Shown: positions 1-9,761, counted from the first letter of the stretch. The stretch: DNA of 19,130 nucleotides from Rhizomucor pusillus (GCA_900175165.2 FWWN02000384.1:1-19130), one strand, 5' to 3'. Notes: generated from the letters alone by a model not told the origin. Translations and numbers: made by a program.

Positions 1-394
1 TGCTATCCGGATTCACCTCATACTGTTTGGCCCATCTTTGAGCTGTACGGACATGGATACCTACCTGTTTTGCGGCAGCTGAGGCACTCAGAACTTTCTC
101 AAACATCAGTTTGAAGAATCTGACTTTGTCCTGATCNGTGTAGAGCGTGTACACNCGCTTGATCGACGCNTCTCTCATGCNAACNTCCACATCCTTNTTT
201 ACGTCATCANTCTNCATGGCGTCTGATCGGCCATCGCTCTCGCGAGTTCGATTACGCAAATACTGCGTGTATGAACTTGGCGTTTCAAGAGCATACTGCT
301 CTTCGTCGACGACGTAGTCCATGGGCTCAGGTCAGCCGTATTATTCGTCGACAGCATTGCCTTCCCCATCTTCATAAAAAAACTGGATGCTCAT
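1..394 (-). pseudogene. Decayed transposase N-terminus (helix-turn-helix), runs off the left edge
   Basis: On the minus strand one reading frame stays in register from an ATG at 394 to base 1. It holds an acidic, tyrosine-rich leader, then a basic stretch, then an alanine-rich helix-turn-helix ending in TAQRWAKQYEVNPDS. Such a helix-turn-helix ahead of a catalytic domain is typical of Tc1/mariner-like and other DDE transposases, and proteins with this kind of N-terminus are abundant repeats in Mucorales genomes (remembered, not searched). The frame is broken by TAA at 343-341 and TGA at 334-332. A later in-frame ATG at 322 could start a shorter, still open protein that reaches the edge. The catalytic domain would lie left of the window, so whether the element is complete cannot be judged. 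No terminal inverted repeat can be paired because only one end is present. Confidence 0.6.
137..214. other. Cluster of eight isolated ambiguous bases
   Basis: Single N bases stand at 137, 155, 170, 181, 185, 197, 210 and 214, all inside the transposase frame and nowhere else in the window. Relative to that frame, five fall on third codon positions, two on first and one on second. Scattered single Ns, rather than one run, look like an assembler reporting disagreement between near-identical copies, not a gap. Confidence 0.9.
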
Positions 395-2190
395 CTTGTA
401 ATCTGAAATTTCAACCGTACGATGTGGCAGGAAGGAGGAAAGTTGGGCTAAAAATGTTTACATGCGTTATATACTCCTGGAAGATGCGACATCCACACTT
501 GGGAGAATGCGAAATAGGTTTTCATTGGGATGACGAATTTAATTTATGGAAAGAGTGTATACACAGTTTATGTACCCAGATATACATCGTGAGTTGGCTC
601 TCTTCAAAGAATACCATTCAATTGCTCACGAGATGCGTTATATTAACGAAGAGTACTGCTTTTATTATGGGACTAGGAATCAATAATTTTCCTGGTAGAT
701 ACATGGCAATGGTTATTTCACTTGCCTGTGGATCAACAGGCCCGTGTCTAGTTACCAATGTTTTCTTGTCTGATCATGGCGAACATTACTTGGGATATCC
801 TCCATATCCCGACTTGAAAAGAACCAATATGGTCGATACAAGACACGAGACTGGCCGCATTCTGGAGTAGTACCGAAACGCAAAGCACCATGGATATGCT
901 AGCTAGCTATGATAGAAATCAGCCAAGGTCAAACATTGTACGAATGCAGCTCGCTGGTGGCATCAAAATGTTGTTGTGCGACAACGGAAATCTTTGATCT
1001 CGTGAGGATGCATAAATATTCTCGAACACGTGAGCCGATGGGATCCTCTTGCAGATAACGAGTCATCCAAAAAATTGAGGTTTAACGCTTGTATCTACAA
1101 CTACGATGCCTGCTGTTTGCTGTTTGTGAGAACTCATAGTTAGCATTGCTAATGACGGGATGTATCTACGTACAGCGTCTGCGTAGTTTTTGCAATGTGA
1201 ATACAAATACGAAAGAGAAATGCATCTCGACGGGCTTTTCTTTGTTTCCAATTTTGAATTTGATTATCCTTGGTGCGTGATAATTGATAAAGTCTGCACC
1301 AAAACTACATGAAGATATAGGGAAATCAGAAGTATAGCATGCACCTTAAAGAAAGGAAGCAACCCGATTGAAAATAGATTCGTTCCTTTCGGAGAGCAAG
1401 TCAAGAATGGGACACAAAAGAATGCTCGTGCAAGGAAAAACGGTAACGATGAAATCGTTCGAGCAAAACAAGGCAGAAAGCAACCAATGGACACCTCTCA
1501 ATTCCCCTTTTTAGTTCAATCTGACGGGGAAATGCAAACCTAAAACCAAAGTGAGGTCGCACTCCTCTTCTCTTTATCAGCATGCTCAGTGCATGATGCA
1601 TTGGATATCGTCGTCTTCTTGCGCTTATCTCGTTTAAGTGACTGATTATGTTACACATCAAGTGGTGGGTCGGCTCCTCACCGATGTTTCTACCCAGTTC
1701 TACACAGATGCGTATGTTACAAATCTTTCAAGATCCGCAAGAGATAAAATCTTTTCATCCATCGTTATTGGCTGCTGATATGAAGTTAAAGCTTTGAGGA
1801 CAACGCAATGTATTGTGTGTTTGTTGCCATTTTAAACATCATTATCAAGAGGAAAGGAATGAGATCCAGTAGCTCTGCAGAGATTGCGTCTATACATGAT
1901 CAAACAATTTAACAGGCGCGTGTCATGAGTTTTTCTTGCCTCTTATCAGTCCACAATTCAAAGCAAAATTCGCGAATTGTAAGAGGGGCACCTGCAAAGA
2001 GTTACCTCCTAAAAATAAGCGCACTGAGCATTCGTATTCATGGCCACTCGTTATCGTGGTATGCTGTCATGTATCGCTTTCAAGACCTCAATCAAGGTTG
2101 CTGCTTCAAAATTCGGATCTCCCCCCGTTTTCCAAGTAGACTCCTAGGCCGCCTGGGGGCCGTGAGAAAAGTGTCTGATGATGGTTTTTC
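395..2190. other. Long stretch without a supportable gene
   Basis: No recognisable domain was found on either strand. A 199-codon plus-strand frame (271-870) overlaps the antisense of the transposase and shows no family features. Short protein-like stretches occur in other frames, for example 546-686 (46 codons, containing ELALFKEYHSIAHEMRY), but they end in stops and cannot be joined with confidence. They may be debris of an old gene or element. From 1060 to 1900 only short unrelated frames are present, several on the minus strand, and none looks coding. Confidence 0.5.
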
Positions 2191-2270
2191 ATTGGCCGAT
2201 TTATTGATTGGACACCACGCTTTTTTCTCTTCTTTATCTCTTTTTCTTTTCCTTTCCCACTCTTTTCGTC
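2191..2270 (+). promoter_or_regulatory. CCAAT boxes and pyrimidine-rich leader of the GATA-factor gene
   Basis: Two ATTGG motifs (inverted CCAAT) lie at 2191-2195 and 2207-2211. They are followed by an almost pure C/T tract from about 2220 to 2270, just before the ATG at 2277. A CT-rich stretch before the start codon is common in fungal promoters and leaders, where it often marks transcription starts. Assignment as a promoter is inferred from position. Confidence 0.45.
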
Positions 2271-2276
2271 TCAAAC

Positions 2277-3005
2277 ATGGCACACGCGAGGACCTGCGCG
2301 CAATGCAAATCCCCACTCGAAGAAGGCGATAATGCCTGCCGACATTGCACCCGCAATCTAGTCCGTGTTGATGATAAGAAGTCGCAGCCAGACCTGGTTT
2401 GTGCCAACTGTTTGACAACGACGACTCCCCTGTGGCGCCGTGATGCGAGCGGCAAGACTATCTGCAACGCCTGCGGCTTGTACTATAAACTACATCACGT
2501 CCATCGACCGGCTGCGATGATGCGCAGTGTTATCAAGCGTAGAAAACGAAGTGGATCTGATAAACAACCGACGCAACAACGACGGAATAAGAGGGTGAAA
2601 TCATCCGCCCCATCGCCGGCCTTATCGCACACAGATGAAGAGGATTCCACAAGCATCAGCACTGTTGATGCACCTAACTCTCCCCCCGGTGTTGTTCTAC
2701 CGCCTATCCAAGTTCCTGATCGATTGGAGTTACAGCCTCTCCCGCCTCTGAAAAGCCTCCTTCAAAACACACACGTGTGTAAAAATAGCGTACCAGCACT
2801 CCGAGAAACCCGACAAGAACTTCAGAGTAAGCTAACTCATTTATCGGGACTTCTTGCCGAAACAGCCTCTGCCTTGTCGAGAATCGATGCTGCTTTGGCA
2901 GATCCTGCTTCGTGCACGCAATGCCCAATATGCCCTTCGCCTCAAGAGCATGAGATTGCGCGGTCTTTACTCTCCTTGGCGTCATCTACATCTCCATCTC
3001 ACTAA
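2277..3005 (+). CDS. GATA-type zinc-finger transcription factor
   Basis: Single-exon gene, 242 residues. Residues 42-66 form a canonical GATA finger, C-X2-C-X17-C-X2-C (CANC ... CNAC), with the diagnostic TPLWRRD loop and a basic tail (IKRRKR) that contacts DNA and probably serves as nuclear signal. Such factors bind GATA motifs and in fungi control nitrogen, iron or light responses; which one cannot be told here. A second cysteine set at residues 7, 10, 21 and 24 looks like an additional small zinc ribbon. The middle is basic then Ser/Pro-rich. The C-terminal third holds a probable coiled coil (about 180-212) and a CTQCPIC cluster at 213-219. The start was chosen at the ATG directly after the CT-rich leader; the frame extends upstream only through that leader. 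Convergent with the downstream mitochondrial gene. Confidence 0.88.
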   Translation: MAHARTCAQCKSPLEEGDNACRHCTRNLVRVDDKKSQPDLVCANCLTTTTPLWRRDASGKTICNACGLYYKLHHVHRPAAMMRSVIKRRKRSGSDKQPTQQRRNKRVKSSAPSPALSHTDEEDSTSISTVDAPNSPPGVVLPPIQVPDRLELQPLPPLKSLLQNTHVCKNSVPALRETRQELQSKLTHLSGLLAETASALSRIDAALADPASCTQCPICPSPQEHEIARSLLSLASSTSPSH

Positions 3006-3603
3006 TAGTACCACAACAATCATTACACAAGAATTAGCATTTGCACCATATCCCCCACCTCCGACCTTAGTCTGTCTTGCTCTTCGCCCTCACTCTCGCT
3101 CTCTTGTATATCCACCCCACCTCTCTCCGACTGTTTCTTTTTCGTTTGTAAACTCTTGCTCTTCTTTTTTTTTTCTTCTTTTCCTTACCATAATGATTTG
3201 CATAAACTCATACAGCAATAATAATGATATGCTCATGACAATACCATCGTTTGTCGATCATCTTTGTTAGCGATAAGCCTGTTTTTATCTGATACTTAAA
3301 AGTGCACCTCCCCCCTCCTCACCTCTTTCTCCGGTAGTTGTCGGAAACACACCCAAAAATTTTTTGCGGGGATGCGTTTTTCCCTCCTGCTCAGCCGTGC
3401 AATACTGGGACCCTTTCGGCTACTTACGGGTGATTGCAGCGTCTGGACATAGCTTATATAACAATCTCCAAAGTCCAGAATGCGTTGCTATCATTGACCA
3501 AGCAGATGTATACGTAACAATACAATTACTCAAAAGATAGCTCTTCAATGCTGCAGTGCAACGCAGCAGTTTATTTACTTTACAAATGAGAATTATATGG
3601 TAT
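3006..3603. other. Convergent intergenic region between the GATA gene and the RsfS-like gene
   Basis: About 600 bases between two stop codons. From about 3040 to 3185 the plus strand is strongly C/T-rich with a T run near 3166, consistent with the 3' untranslated part of the GATA gene. The frames here have a composition expected from low-complexity DNA. No gene or RNA was recognised. Confidence 0.5.
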
Positions 3604-4383
3604 CTATGCACTCTTGTTCTTTTGTTCCTCTTCTTCAAGGATAAAATCCTTTGTCCATAAACCCTCCAAATCGTATAATTGGCGCATTTGCGGCGTGAAT
3701 AGATGCACAACACATCGACCGAGATCAATTAATAGCCAGCCAGAATCGCTGTCCCGTCCTTCAACGTGTGGTAACGGCAGATCCTCGTTGTGCTCTCTAA
3801 TTGCTTTTCGTACCTGCGTGTGTGTACGCAATAAATAATCTGATACAAGATATATCAATATCTTCTGCAATCTTACCACTTGTCCGACTTGATCTGCGAC
3901 ATTGTGCAAAAACCGTTCACCATTGTCACTATCTGCGATGATCATATAATCTGTCCAGTCACATCTATCACGGACGTCCAATACTTGTACGTTATCCATC
4001 TTGCTTTCCACGAGCAGATCTCTGAGTGTTTCTGGTGACAACGCACCGCTTTCCATTAACTTTTGAGACACTTTAGAAAGCGCCCAACGTTCCTTCAACT
4101 GATCGCCTAGCGCTCGCCGCTGCCACAGAGGAACAAAGTCTTTTTCGTCTTGCTCGACGAACCATTCCGTGTCAACTGGTTCTTCGGGATACAGTTCTGG
4201 ATATTCTTTAGGATCGATCTCTTCCAGATCGTCCTCAACCTTGGGTGTTTTTGCTAATAGATGTGCTGTGCAAGTCAATGGGCGACGAAGCAGCGGAAGC
4301 GGATTTGATCGAGGCTGGAATCTGGTTGCGTGTATGCGACGAGCGCGCAGTAAAGTGGGTGTCAGTCGAATGATTCTATTCAT
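3604..4383 (-). CDS. Mitochondrial ribosome-silencing factor, RsfS/MALSU1/ATP25 N-terminal family
   Basis: Two exons, 4383-3877 and 3813-3604, giving 238 residues. Residues 1-25 are rich in Arg, Ser, Thr and Leu with no acidic residue, a typical mitochondrial presequence. The RsfS fold spans about 128-225, with conserved VLDVRDRCDWTDYMIIA, GWLLIDLGRCVVHLF and a final YDLEGLW. The family binds the large ribosomal subunit protein uL14 and prevents joining of subunits; in mitochondria it acts in large-subunit assembly or, in yeast Atp25, together with mRNA stabilisation. This protein has only the first half of Atp25. The intron (3814-3876, 63 nt, GTAAGA...CGCAG) keeps the frame and has no stop, so it looks coding in a naive translation, but it interrupts a segment where the family has no insert. 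Confidence 0.86.
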   Translation of the reverse strand: MNRIIRLTPTLLRARRIHATRFQPRSNPLPLLRRPLTCTAHLLAKTPKVEDDLEEIDPKEYPELYPEEPVDTEWFVEQDEKDFVPLWQRRALGDQLKERWALSKVSQKLMESGALSPETLRDLLVESKMDNVQVLDVRDRCDWTDYMIIADSDNGERFLHNVADQVGQVVRLQKILIYLVSDYLLRTHTQVRKAIREHNEDLPLPHVEGRDSDSGWLLIDLGRCVVHLFTPQMRQLYDLEGLWTKDFILEEEEQKNKSA

Positions 4384-5890
4384 AGTCGTCTGTTCTTATT
4401 TTTTCGGGAAACGGAGAAAGGCCCTTGACGGCTTTGGCTGAGATTTGAGTTTACAGCACACGTCTCTGCTTCCAATCATCATTGATACACTGTCAAGGTT
4501 GGAAGGACTCAGTTATCGCGTTATTGAACAAATCCTCGTTGTTATGGACACGGCACTGCTGGATAGTCATTGTTGATCTGAAGTAAAGAAGGCCCTGAGC
4601 ATACAGATCGCGTGTTCAAGCGATACTGCCACGAGCTCTAACATCTGTGTAGGTTCAGATGATGTGAGACGATATCTAATGCAGATATGAATGCATTCAT
4701 ACATACGTACATACATTGAGGTATTTTGACACTCCATATATAGACTCTCTGTTGTTTGCAATCCAGATGATGTGATATTGTTGAAATGTTACAACAACGC
4801 ATGTCTACAACGAGTCATTACTAAGCAGCCCCGTCCAGTCACACAGCAGCAGGTCAACAGGTCAACTACAACTTCCAAGGATGAGGTACACATGAATTAC
4901 TGCGATGGACAGCAAAAAGGGATAGTATTTCCGGTAAAGACAAGAACTATGCCCAGTCCAATAGATTAGCCATACATCCAAGCGCAAATATGTTTTTCCA
5001 GACGCGTGTAACCCCACGAAAGTAATGCAAATGGTGACAAGAGCCTATGTGATTTGTAATGGTAGGCGTCGTAAACAGAGGTTTGGCAGGCACACACAAA
5101 CCTATTGAATTAGTAAGCGCACTGTAACGCAAATGATGCGCCACATGGCAGTATCCGTGCATCAGCGCCACTCAGCGGAAACTCTATCTGACCGTTTTCG
5201 CCCGCATTTTACCTAAAGCGAACGTTAAATGAACGTGTAGCTGGGATTGGAGGAAGAGTCCAGATATTATGCACAAGCATTTCCTTAGCAATAGGGAGCG
5301 GATCACAAAATATGGTCATTTCATTTCATCCTATCACTTGGACACTTGGATGCAACAAACAAATCAAGGTGATGACTCCGATCTGTTCTCTAACTACTCA
5401 CTCGCTGTGATTTGATTTTACTGTTCATCATAAAAAAGATGTATGCATTTTCCAATTGAATCTGATAAGACGCATGGAATCAAAACTGACTCAAATCAAA
5501 TGCTCAGCAGGAGAACCAAGCCTTGTACGCGCATGACAATGTTTTGTCGCGTTTCAATTCGCAGCATGACGTGGCAGATCCAACTTTGGGAAGGGTAAAA
5601 TTTTGGTATCACGCCGTCTGGATCAGATTGTCGCTCGGCCGAAAATCCGCACGACCCTTCGGAGCCAGCGCCGACAGCTTATCATTATGAAATAAGACGA
5701 GATACTTTGCAGCAGCGTGTAGCAATACACATACAATGGGCTGGTACGTTTAGATGAGTAGTGTGCGACAAGTTGATATAGAGTGGAAGGCAAAAGGAGA
5801 TCAAAGTGATGCGGATCAAGAAGGGTGAGTCAAATTCGCTCCGATCCAGCCCAGTCGATGCATTTGTCATCTCCGGGGGACCTCGAGTAT
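4384..5890. other. Long intergenic region between two divergent genes
   Basis: About 1.5 kb between the start of the RsfS-like gene (-) and the next gene (+). It must hold both promoters. Small frames (such as 4567-4761 minus, 4772-4969 plus and 4947-5171 minus) show no family features. A GC-rich patch lies at about 5620-5680, and a TGACGTGG motif (CRE/bZIP-like) at about 5569. No tRNA, with its paired arms and GTTCRANTC box, was found. Confidence 0.4.
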
Positions 5891-5896
5891 TATAAA
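5891..5896 (+). promoter_or_regulatory. TATA box of the downstream two-exon gene
   Basis: TATAAA lies 80 bases before the chosen ATG at 5976 and is followed by a T/C-rich leader. Position and context suggest a core promoter; the link is inferred. Confidence 0.45.
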
Positions 5897-5975
5897 CCTG
5901 TCAAGAGAACAAAAAGAGCTTTGACCTCGCTATCTTTACTTCTCTTTGTCTTTTGCTATCCAACTTTTTCCGACC

Positions 5976-7092
5976 ATGATGGGTGCATCTCCGCAATGGT
6001 ATGCTATTCCACCTATCGAGCCTTTCAGCAACGAAGATATCTACCAGCCAAACACCGTGGACCAGTACCTGTATGAGAGTGCGATACCGAACTCGACTCT
6101 CTTAGCTCAAGAATACGATGTGAAAAACCAAGACTGGGCCAAGGCTCTGACCAAGATCAGGCAAAGCATATACAATACAACCGGCGTCTTTGTCCCATCT
6201 CCTGTTTCATACATTGCCAAGGAAATGAAGACTCTGCCTCCTGTTCTTGAGCGCCTGCTGGCTGATAAGGCACTCCACCATTTCAACTCTGATCTTGTCG
6301 GCGATATCACTGTCTATCGACGACTGCGCTCCGAGAACCTCGTACTGCGTATGCTTCATTGTACCCATACTCAGATTGACCGATCATCTGTCACACGTCT
6401 TGGAAATGGAGTGTTTATCCACAGCAAGTGGCAGCCTTCCACGCCAAAATTGGCTTCACTCGATTTACCTTCCCTGTCACTACCTGAAGAATACCACGAT
6501 TCAGGTAATTGATCAAGTTCACTTGATATTCACATTCTTTCGTACGTTTTTAACTCCACACAATTCTTTAGGCATTAACACTGTAATGGATGTTCTTCAA
6601 ATGCCATTGACACCCGTCAGTGATCCTGGCAACTCAAGCTTCGTTCCATATTGCTATACTTTTGGCGCGCGTTACACCGATGTGTTTGGCAGAGCAAGCG
6701 ATGTGCTGGTCCGGGGCCACATTCCTTTGTGGGCACAGACACTGTTCTTATTGGAATGTGTCAAGCAGATGCCTATCCGCCCGAACGAGACACGCACAGG
6801 TCTGTTCCCATTTGCACCACACGTACCCGTCACTTTCAGATCAATGGCTGAATGCCTCACGATGGATGGAGAACCAACACCAGAAATGACACTGTATTAC
6901 GAACGGTTTGCGATGGAATTCAGCGAGCCAGATATGGTACATCAGGAAGCAGATATACTTGGAAGAACTTGGGAAAGCAGAAAGCAGTTGGTTCTTCAGA
7001 GAATGCTCTTCTGTGATATTCCCAACGACGTTGCACAAATGCTTACGAGCTTGGCAGTTCCCTGGGCGGCAAGCCAAGGCTTTATGCTCTAA
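5976..7092 (+). CDS. Hypothetical protein, two exons, 349 residues
   Basis: Exons 5976-6504 and 6572-7092, joined by a 67-nt intron (GTAATT...TTTAG, phase 1) that restores one frame. I do not recognise the family. The protein looks soluble: no signal peptide, no membrane segment, no low complexity. It has an N-terminal part rich in Pro, Tyr and Asn, then a mixed helical/strand body with many aromatic residues and regularly spaced methionines. Two adjacent ATG codons (5976 and 5979) follow a pyrimidine-rich leader with no upstream ATG in that frame. The length, even composition and clean splice support a real gene. Convergent with the small secreted-protein gene at 7393. Confidence 0.75.
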
Positions 7093-7392
7093 GCCAGCTG
7101 TTCATACAATCCATACATTACACGCAGACACGAAAGCACACACATATCCTTTCTCTCTCTCCTCGTCTAGGTCTCTGCCGCCGTCCTCCTATATCGTTCT
7201 CCTTCGATCCGTTCTATCCGCATACACACACACACACGCGTACACACATGATATCACCCTACTCTGTTATTCCTGCTACACACATGTTTCTTTGCTTTAT
7301 ATGTTTCTTTTTTTCTGTATTTCCGTTGTTGTTGTCGTTGTAGTTGCATATTCCAATTCTTGTACAAATTATGTTAACGCATTAAAGCTATA
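7093..7392. other. Convergent 3' region with CA and GTT simple repeats
   Basis: Three hundred bases between two stop codons. It contains an (AC)7 run at 7224-7237 flanked by further CACA stretches, a C/T-rich tract before it, and a GTT/GTC repeat around 7326-7346. It probably holds the overlapping 3' untranslated ends of both neighbours. No gene is seen. Confidence 0.55.
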
Positions 7393-7875
7393 TTAGCAGC
7401 CTGCATTGTACTTTAAATGCTGCAACCGTGGAGTGGATGCTGCCTTGGGTGACGCAGTAATCGGTCGTACCATCATTTTCATATCGCCCGTGTCTTCCAT
7501 GCCAATGAATCTTTGTCCGGCCACAGCAAGGGATGCCGATGCAGACGGTACTGGAGCTGACGCAGAAGCCGAGAGCGAAGCACTCGACATCATCATCTTT
7601 ATCATTGGATCTTGGTCGTTTAGAGCCTCCTTGCCGTTATCAGGCATTCTAAAGTGTGCATCAACTTTTGAAAGGGGCATAGATCCGTCTGTGAGAGGTC
7701 GGAATCCAGGCGCCATGTAGTGGCCTTGTAATCGCTGCACTGGTACGACGTAGCCGCTGCTACTAGAGTCATCCCCAATGTTTTGGCATATCGCTTCAGG
7801 TCTGAATCCTGTACCGAGTGGGGCAGAGAGCGCAGTTTGCGCCAGAGCAAACAGCAGCACGGATGTGTAACGCAT
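7393..7875 (-). CDS. Small secreted protein with Ser/Ala-rich segment
   Basis: Single exon, 160 residues. The N-terminus is a classic signal peptide: MRYTSVLLFALAQTALSAP, a short basic start, a hydrophobic core and Ala-X-Ala-like cleavage site near residue 18. The rest is hydrophilic and methionine-rich, with a Ser/Ala/Val low-complexity stretch at about 98-118 (SASLSASASAPVPSASASLA). Only two cysteines remain after the signal (about residue 30 and the last residue, 160), so one disulphide is possible. No catalytic motif or GPI-anchor tail is visible. It may be a cell-wall or extracellular protein; function unknown. A TATA box lies about 56 bases upstream, and the whole promoter must fit in or overlap the 102 bases after the THG1 stop codon. 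Confidence 0.75.
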   Translation of the reverse strand: MRYTSVLLFALAQTALSAPLGTGFRPEAICQNIGDDSSSSGYVVPVQRLQGHYMAPGFRPLTDGSMPLSKVDAHFRMPDNGKEALNDQDPMIKMMMSSASLSASASAPVPSASASLAVAGQRFIGMEDTGDMKMMVRPITASPKAASTPRLQHLKYNAGC

Positions 7876-7930
7876 ATTAGGATAGAAAGAGAGAACAAGA
7901 AAGAAACAGGGCTGAGGAATGCAGGAATTT

Positions 7931-7938
7931 TTTATATA
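7931..7938 (-). promoter_or_regulatory. TATA box of the secreted-protein gene
   Basis: TATATAAA on the minus strand, about 56 bases before the ATG at 7875, followed by a C/T-rich leader. It lies in the short gap after the stop codon of the upstream THG1 gene on the same strand. Confidence 0.6.
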
Positions 7939-7977
7939 ACAAATAAATACATGCGCTTCCGGCCTTGGCCCCCTTGT

Positions 7978-9110
7978 CTATTCTAAAAGATGTGGATTCT
8001 CTTCCCAGAATGAAGGTCCAATGATATCAATAAATAGCGGTGTAGGCACGAGTTTCTCTCTCGTCACCGTCTCGCCTGTGCGCGGAGATACCGAGGTAAC
8101 TGGTGTCTGCAGAAAATACACGGTAAGCGTACGCATTTACTTAAACGAAATAACTTTCCGATCGTCTTCCTCGTACCTTTCGCCTGACCACGAAGGATCC
8201 TTTTTTAAATATGGGCTCGATGTTGTTGTAATTGATATTGTGCTGTGTGAACAAAATCTCATGCTTGTCCTTTGAAAACGTGCCCTAAATACCAGTGATA
8301 AGTATGAGTCGCTGATAGGAGATATGTGTATATACTTACCCGTAATTGCTCTTCAGCTTCTGTTTCTGTCTTTCCCGAATGGACAATGGCCCAAAATGTA
8401 GTGTTATATAGGTTGTTAATATGACCTGGCAGAAACATACGCTCGGTGTTAGTCATCTTTTGCGCAAAAACAGCATTGTTGTCGCAGTAGCTTACAGTCT
8501 GCCTGGCGCCAGCTTAGGTAATCACGAAGGTTCTGGTCGGACGGATAGCATACTACACGCGAATCAAAGCACGGAGGGTATCGTAGCGGTGTGTCTTTGA
8601 AATATTCGCTCCATCGCATCACGTAATTTGATGCAAATAAGCTGACAATTGTTGACGATATTTTGCTAGTTACAACTTGTAAGCATAATACTCCCGTATA
8701 ATTTTCTCTATGAGTTTACCTTGCCCTTCGTGAGTACAGGTTACACGATTTGGGAAGAACAAAGCTAATGCACGTATCTTAGATATAAATATCATGTCTT
8801 GCGGATCAAATCCATGTTACCTATATTCGTCGCTTTGTCCATATGCCATTGTTATGTCTTTAATATCTCGCATGACCTCAACGGCGCAGCGATTCATGAG
8901 ATCGATCGCGCGGCGATCATTGGGTTTGGCAAAATTGTGTTCTTGCGAAAATCTGCATCGTAGTTTAGATCAGATCAGTAGCCATACTAGTCAGTGTATG
9001 CGTTACCTGTGGAAACCTCGGCCGTCGATCCGTACAACTAGCCAGGTATTGGGCAGGAGTTTGTCTACGGTTTCAAAGTGACGAACATACTCGTATTTCG
9101 AGTTTGCCAT
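7978..9110 (-). CDS. THG1: tRNA-His guanylyltransferase
   Basis: Seven exons: 9110-9007, 8952-8821, 8764-8720, 8665-8496, 8425-8340, 8284-8177, 8106-7978, with introns of 54-70 nt, giving 257 residues (yeast Thg1 has 237). The enzyme adds the extra G at position -1 of tRNA-His, needed for its charging. Hallmarks seen: the [13 protein letters not shown] start, the RIDG motif (Asp29) with GFHRF, FAKPND, and SDEYS (Asp76, Glu77). The three acidic residues are the known metal ligands of the polymerase-like active site. Further matches are YLSWRQAD followed by [24 protein letters not shown] and NYNN. Every junction keeps frame and family alignment. The last exon diverges from yeast, as usual for this family. 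NOP10 lies 221 bases upstream on the same strand. Confidence 0.95.
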
Positions 9111-9331
9111 TATACTAGGCGGAAAAGAAAGCTTCGAACGGAACAGGCTACCATTTGAAAACATATGAATGATGCTTATTGACCGGCAAGCAAAACGACA
9201 CGATGCAGTTTTTATTCTTTTGAAGAAATCATTGTTGATGGTAAGACATGAAATAGTACATGATAGAGGCAATTACAAAGGAAAAAAAATTGACAATAGA
9301 AGGATACGTAACGGCGTTGTAGTGTGACACC

Positions 9332-9587
9332 TTACAAAGGACAGGCAGGAAGCTGGGTCAGCAAAACCTTGTATCGCTTCTTAATTGTAATACGCTGGCG
9401 AGAGAACTTGTCGTCTGGAGAGAATCGAGCAGGGTGTGCGGATTTCGTAGGGAAACCTTTGGGATCAGTTTTCTAATGACAATCGTTAACAGACATTTTC
9501 TCACTGTAACGATTCCTGGCAGTGCAAATCTACCTTCAAAGTATAGACGCGGTTTCCCTGGTCGTTAACGTAGTACATCAAATACAT
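9332..9587 (-). CDS. NOP10: H/ACA snoRNP subunit Nop10
   Basis: Two short exons, 9587-9534 and 9472-9332, joined by a 61-nt intron (GTAGAT...ATTAG, phase 0) code for exactly 64 residues, the usual length of Nop10. It begins [18 protein letters not shown] and continues with [20 protein letters not shown], then [14 protein letters not shown], all strongly conserved in the family. Nop10 is a core part of the H/ACA ribonucleoprotein, holding Cbf5/dyskerin in shape for pseudouridine formation in rRNA and spliceosomal RNA. Eukaryotic Nop10 lacks the archaeal zinc cysteines, as here. Its start faces the INTS9 start across 174 bases, so the two probably share a divergent promoter. Confidence 0.95.
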
Positions 9588-9761
9588 GGTTGCTTCTGAT
9601 TATTTCAAGTGAATGAAAAAGTGTCGGTTCCTTGAGCAGGTCGATTTCTTCCAGTTGAAAGCCACCCGACCCAATTCAAGGTTCTGATGCGGGATCGAAA
9701 ATGCAATAATTCATGCGTTCCTTCACCCAGCAGTCGTTTTTCTCTCCTGGGAGCATTTATA
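9588..9761. promoter_or_regulatory. Divergent promoter region between NOP10 and INTS9
   Basis: Only 174 bases separate the two outward-facing start codons, so core promoters for both genes must lie here or extend into the genes. There is no clear TATA box at a good distance; TTATAA lies directly at the INTS9 ATG and is too close. A shared TATA-less promoter is inferred. Confidence 0.5.

Noticed and set aside
271..870. 199-codon plus-strand frame
   Set aside because: It starts antisense to the transposase and shows no domain, leader or conserved motif. One such frame in 19 kb is possible by chance.
1063..1661. Three minus-strand frames of 62-86 codons
   Set aside because: Short, overlapping, hydrophobic or irregular, with no motif or splice link between them.
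4656..4775. Direct repeat CAGATGATGTGA at 4656 and 4764, considered as C-box of snoRNA or a regulatory pair
   Set aside because: A repeated 12-mer is expected several times by chance in this length, and no matching D box or terminal stem was seen.
7224..7237. (AC)7 run considered as a functional element
   Set aside because: A common microsatellite in a 3' region; nothing suggests more.
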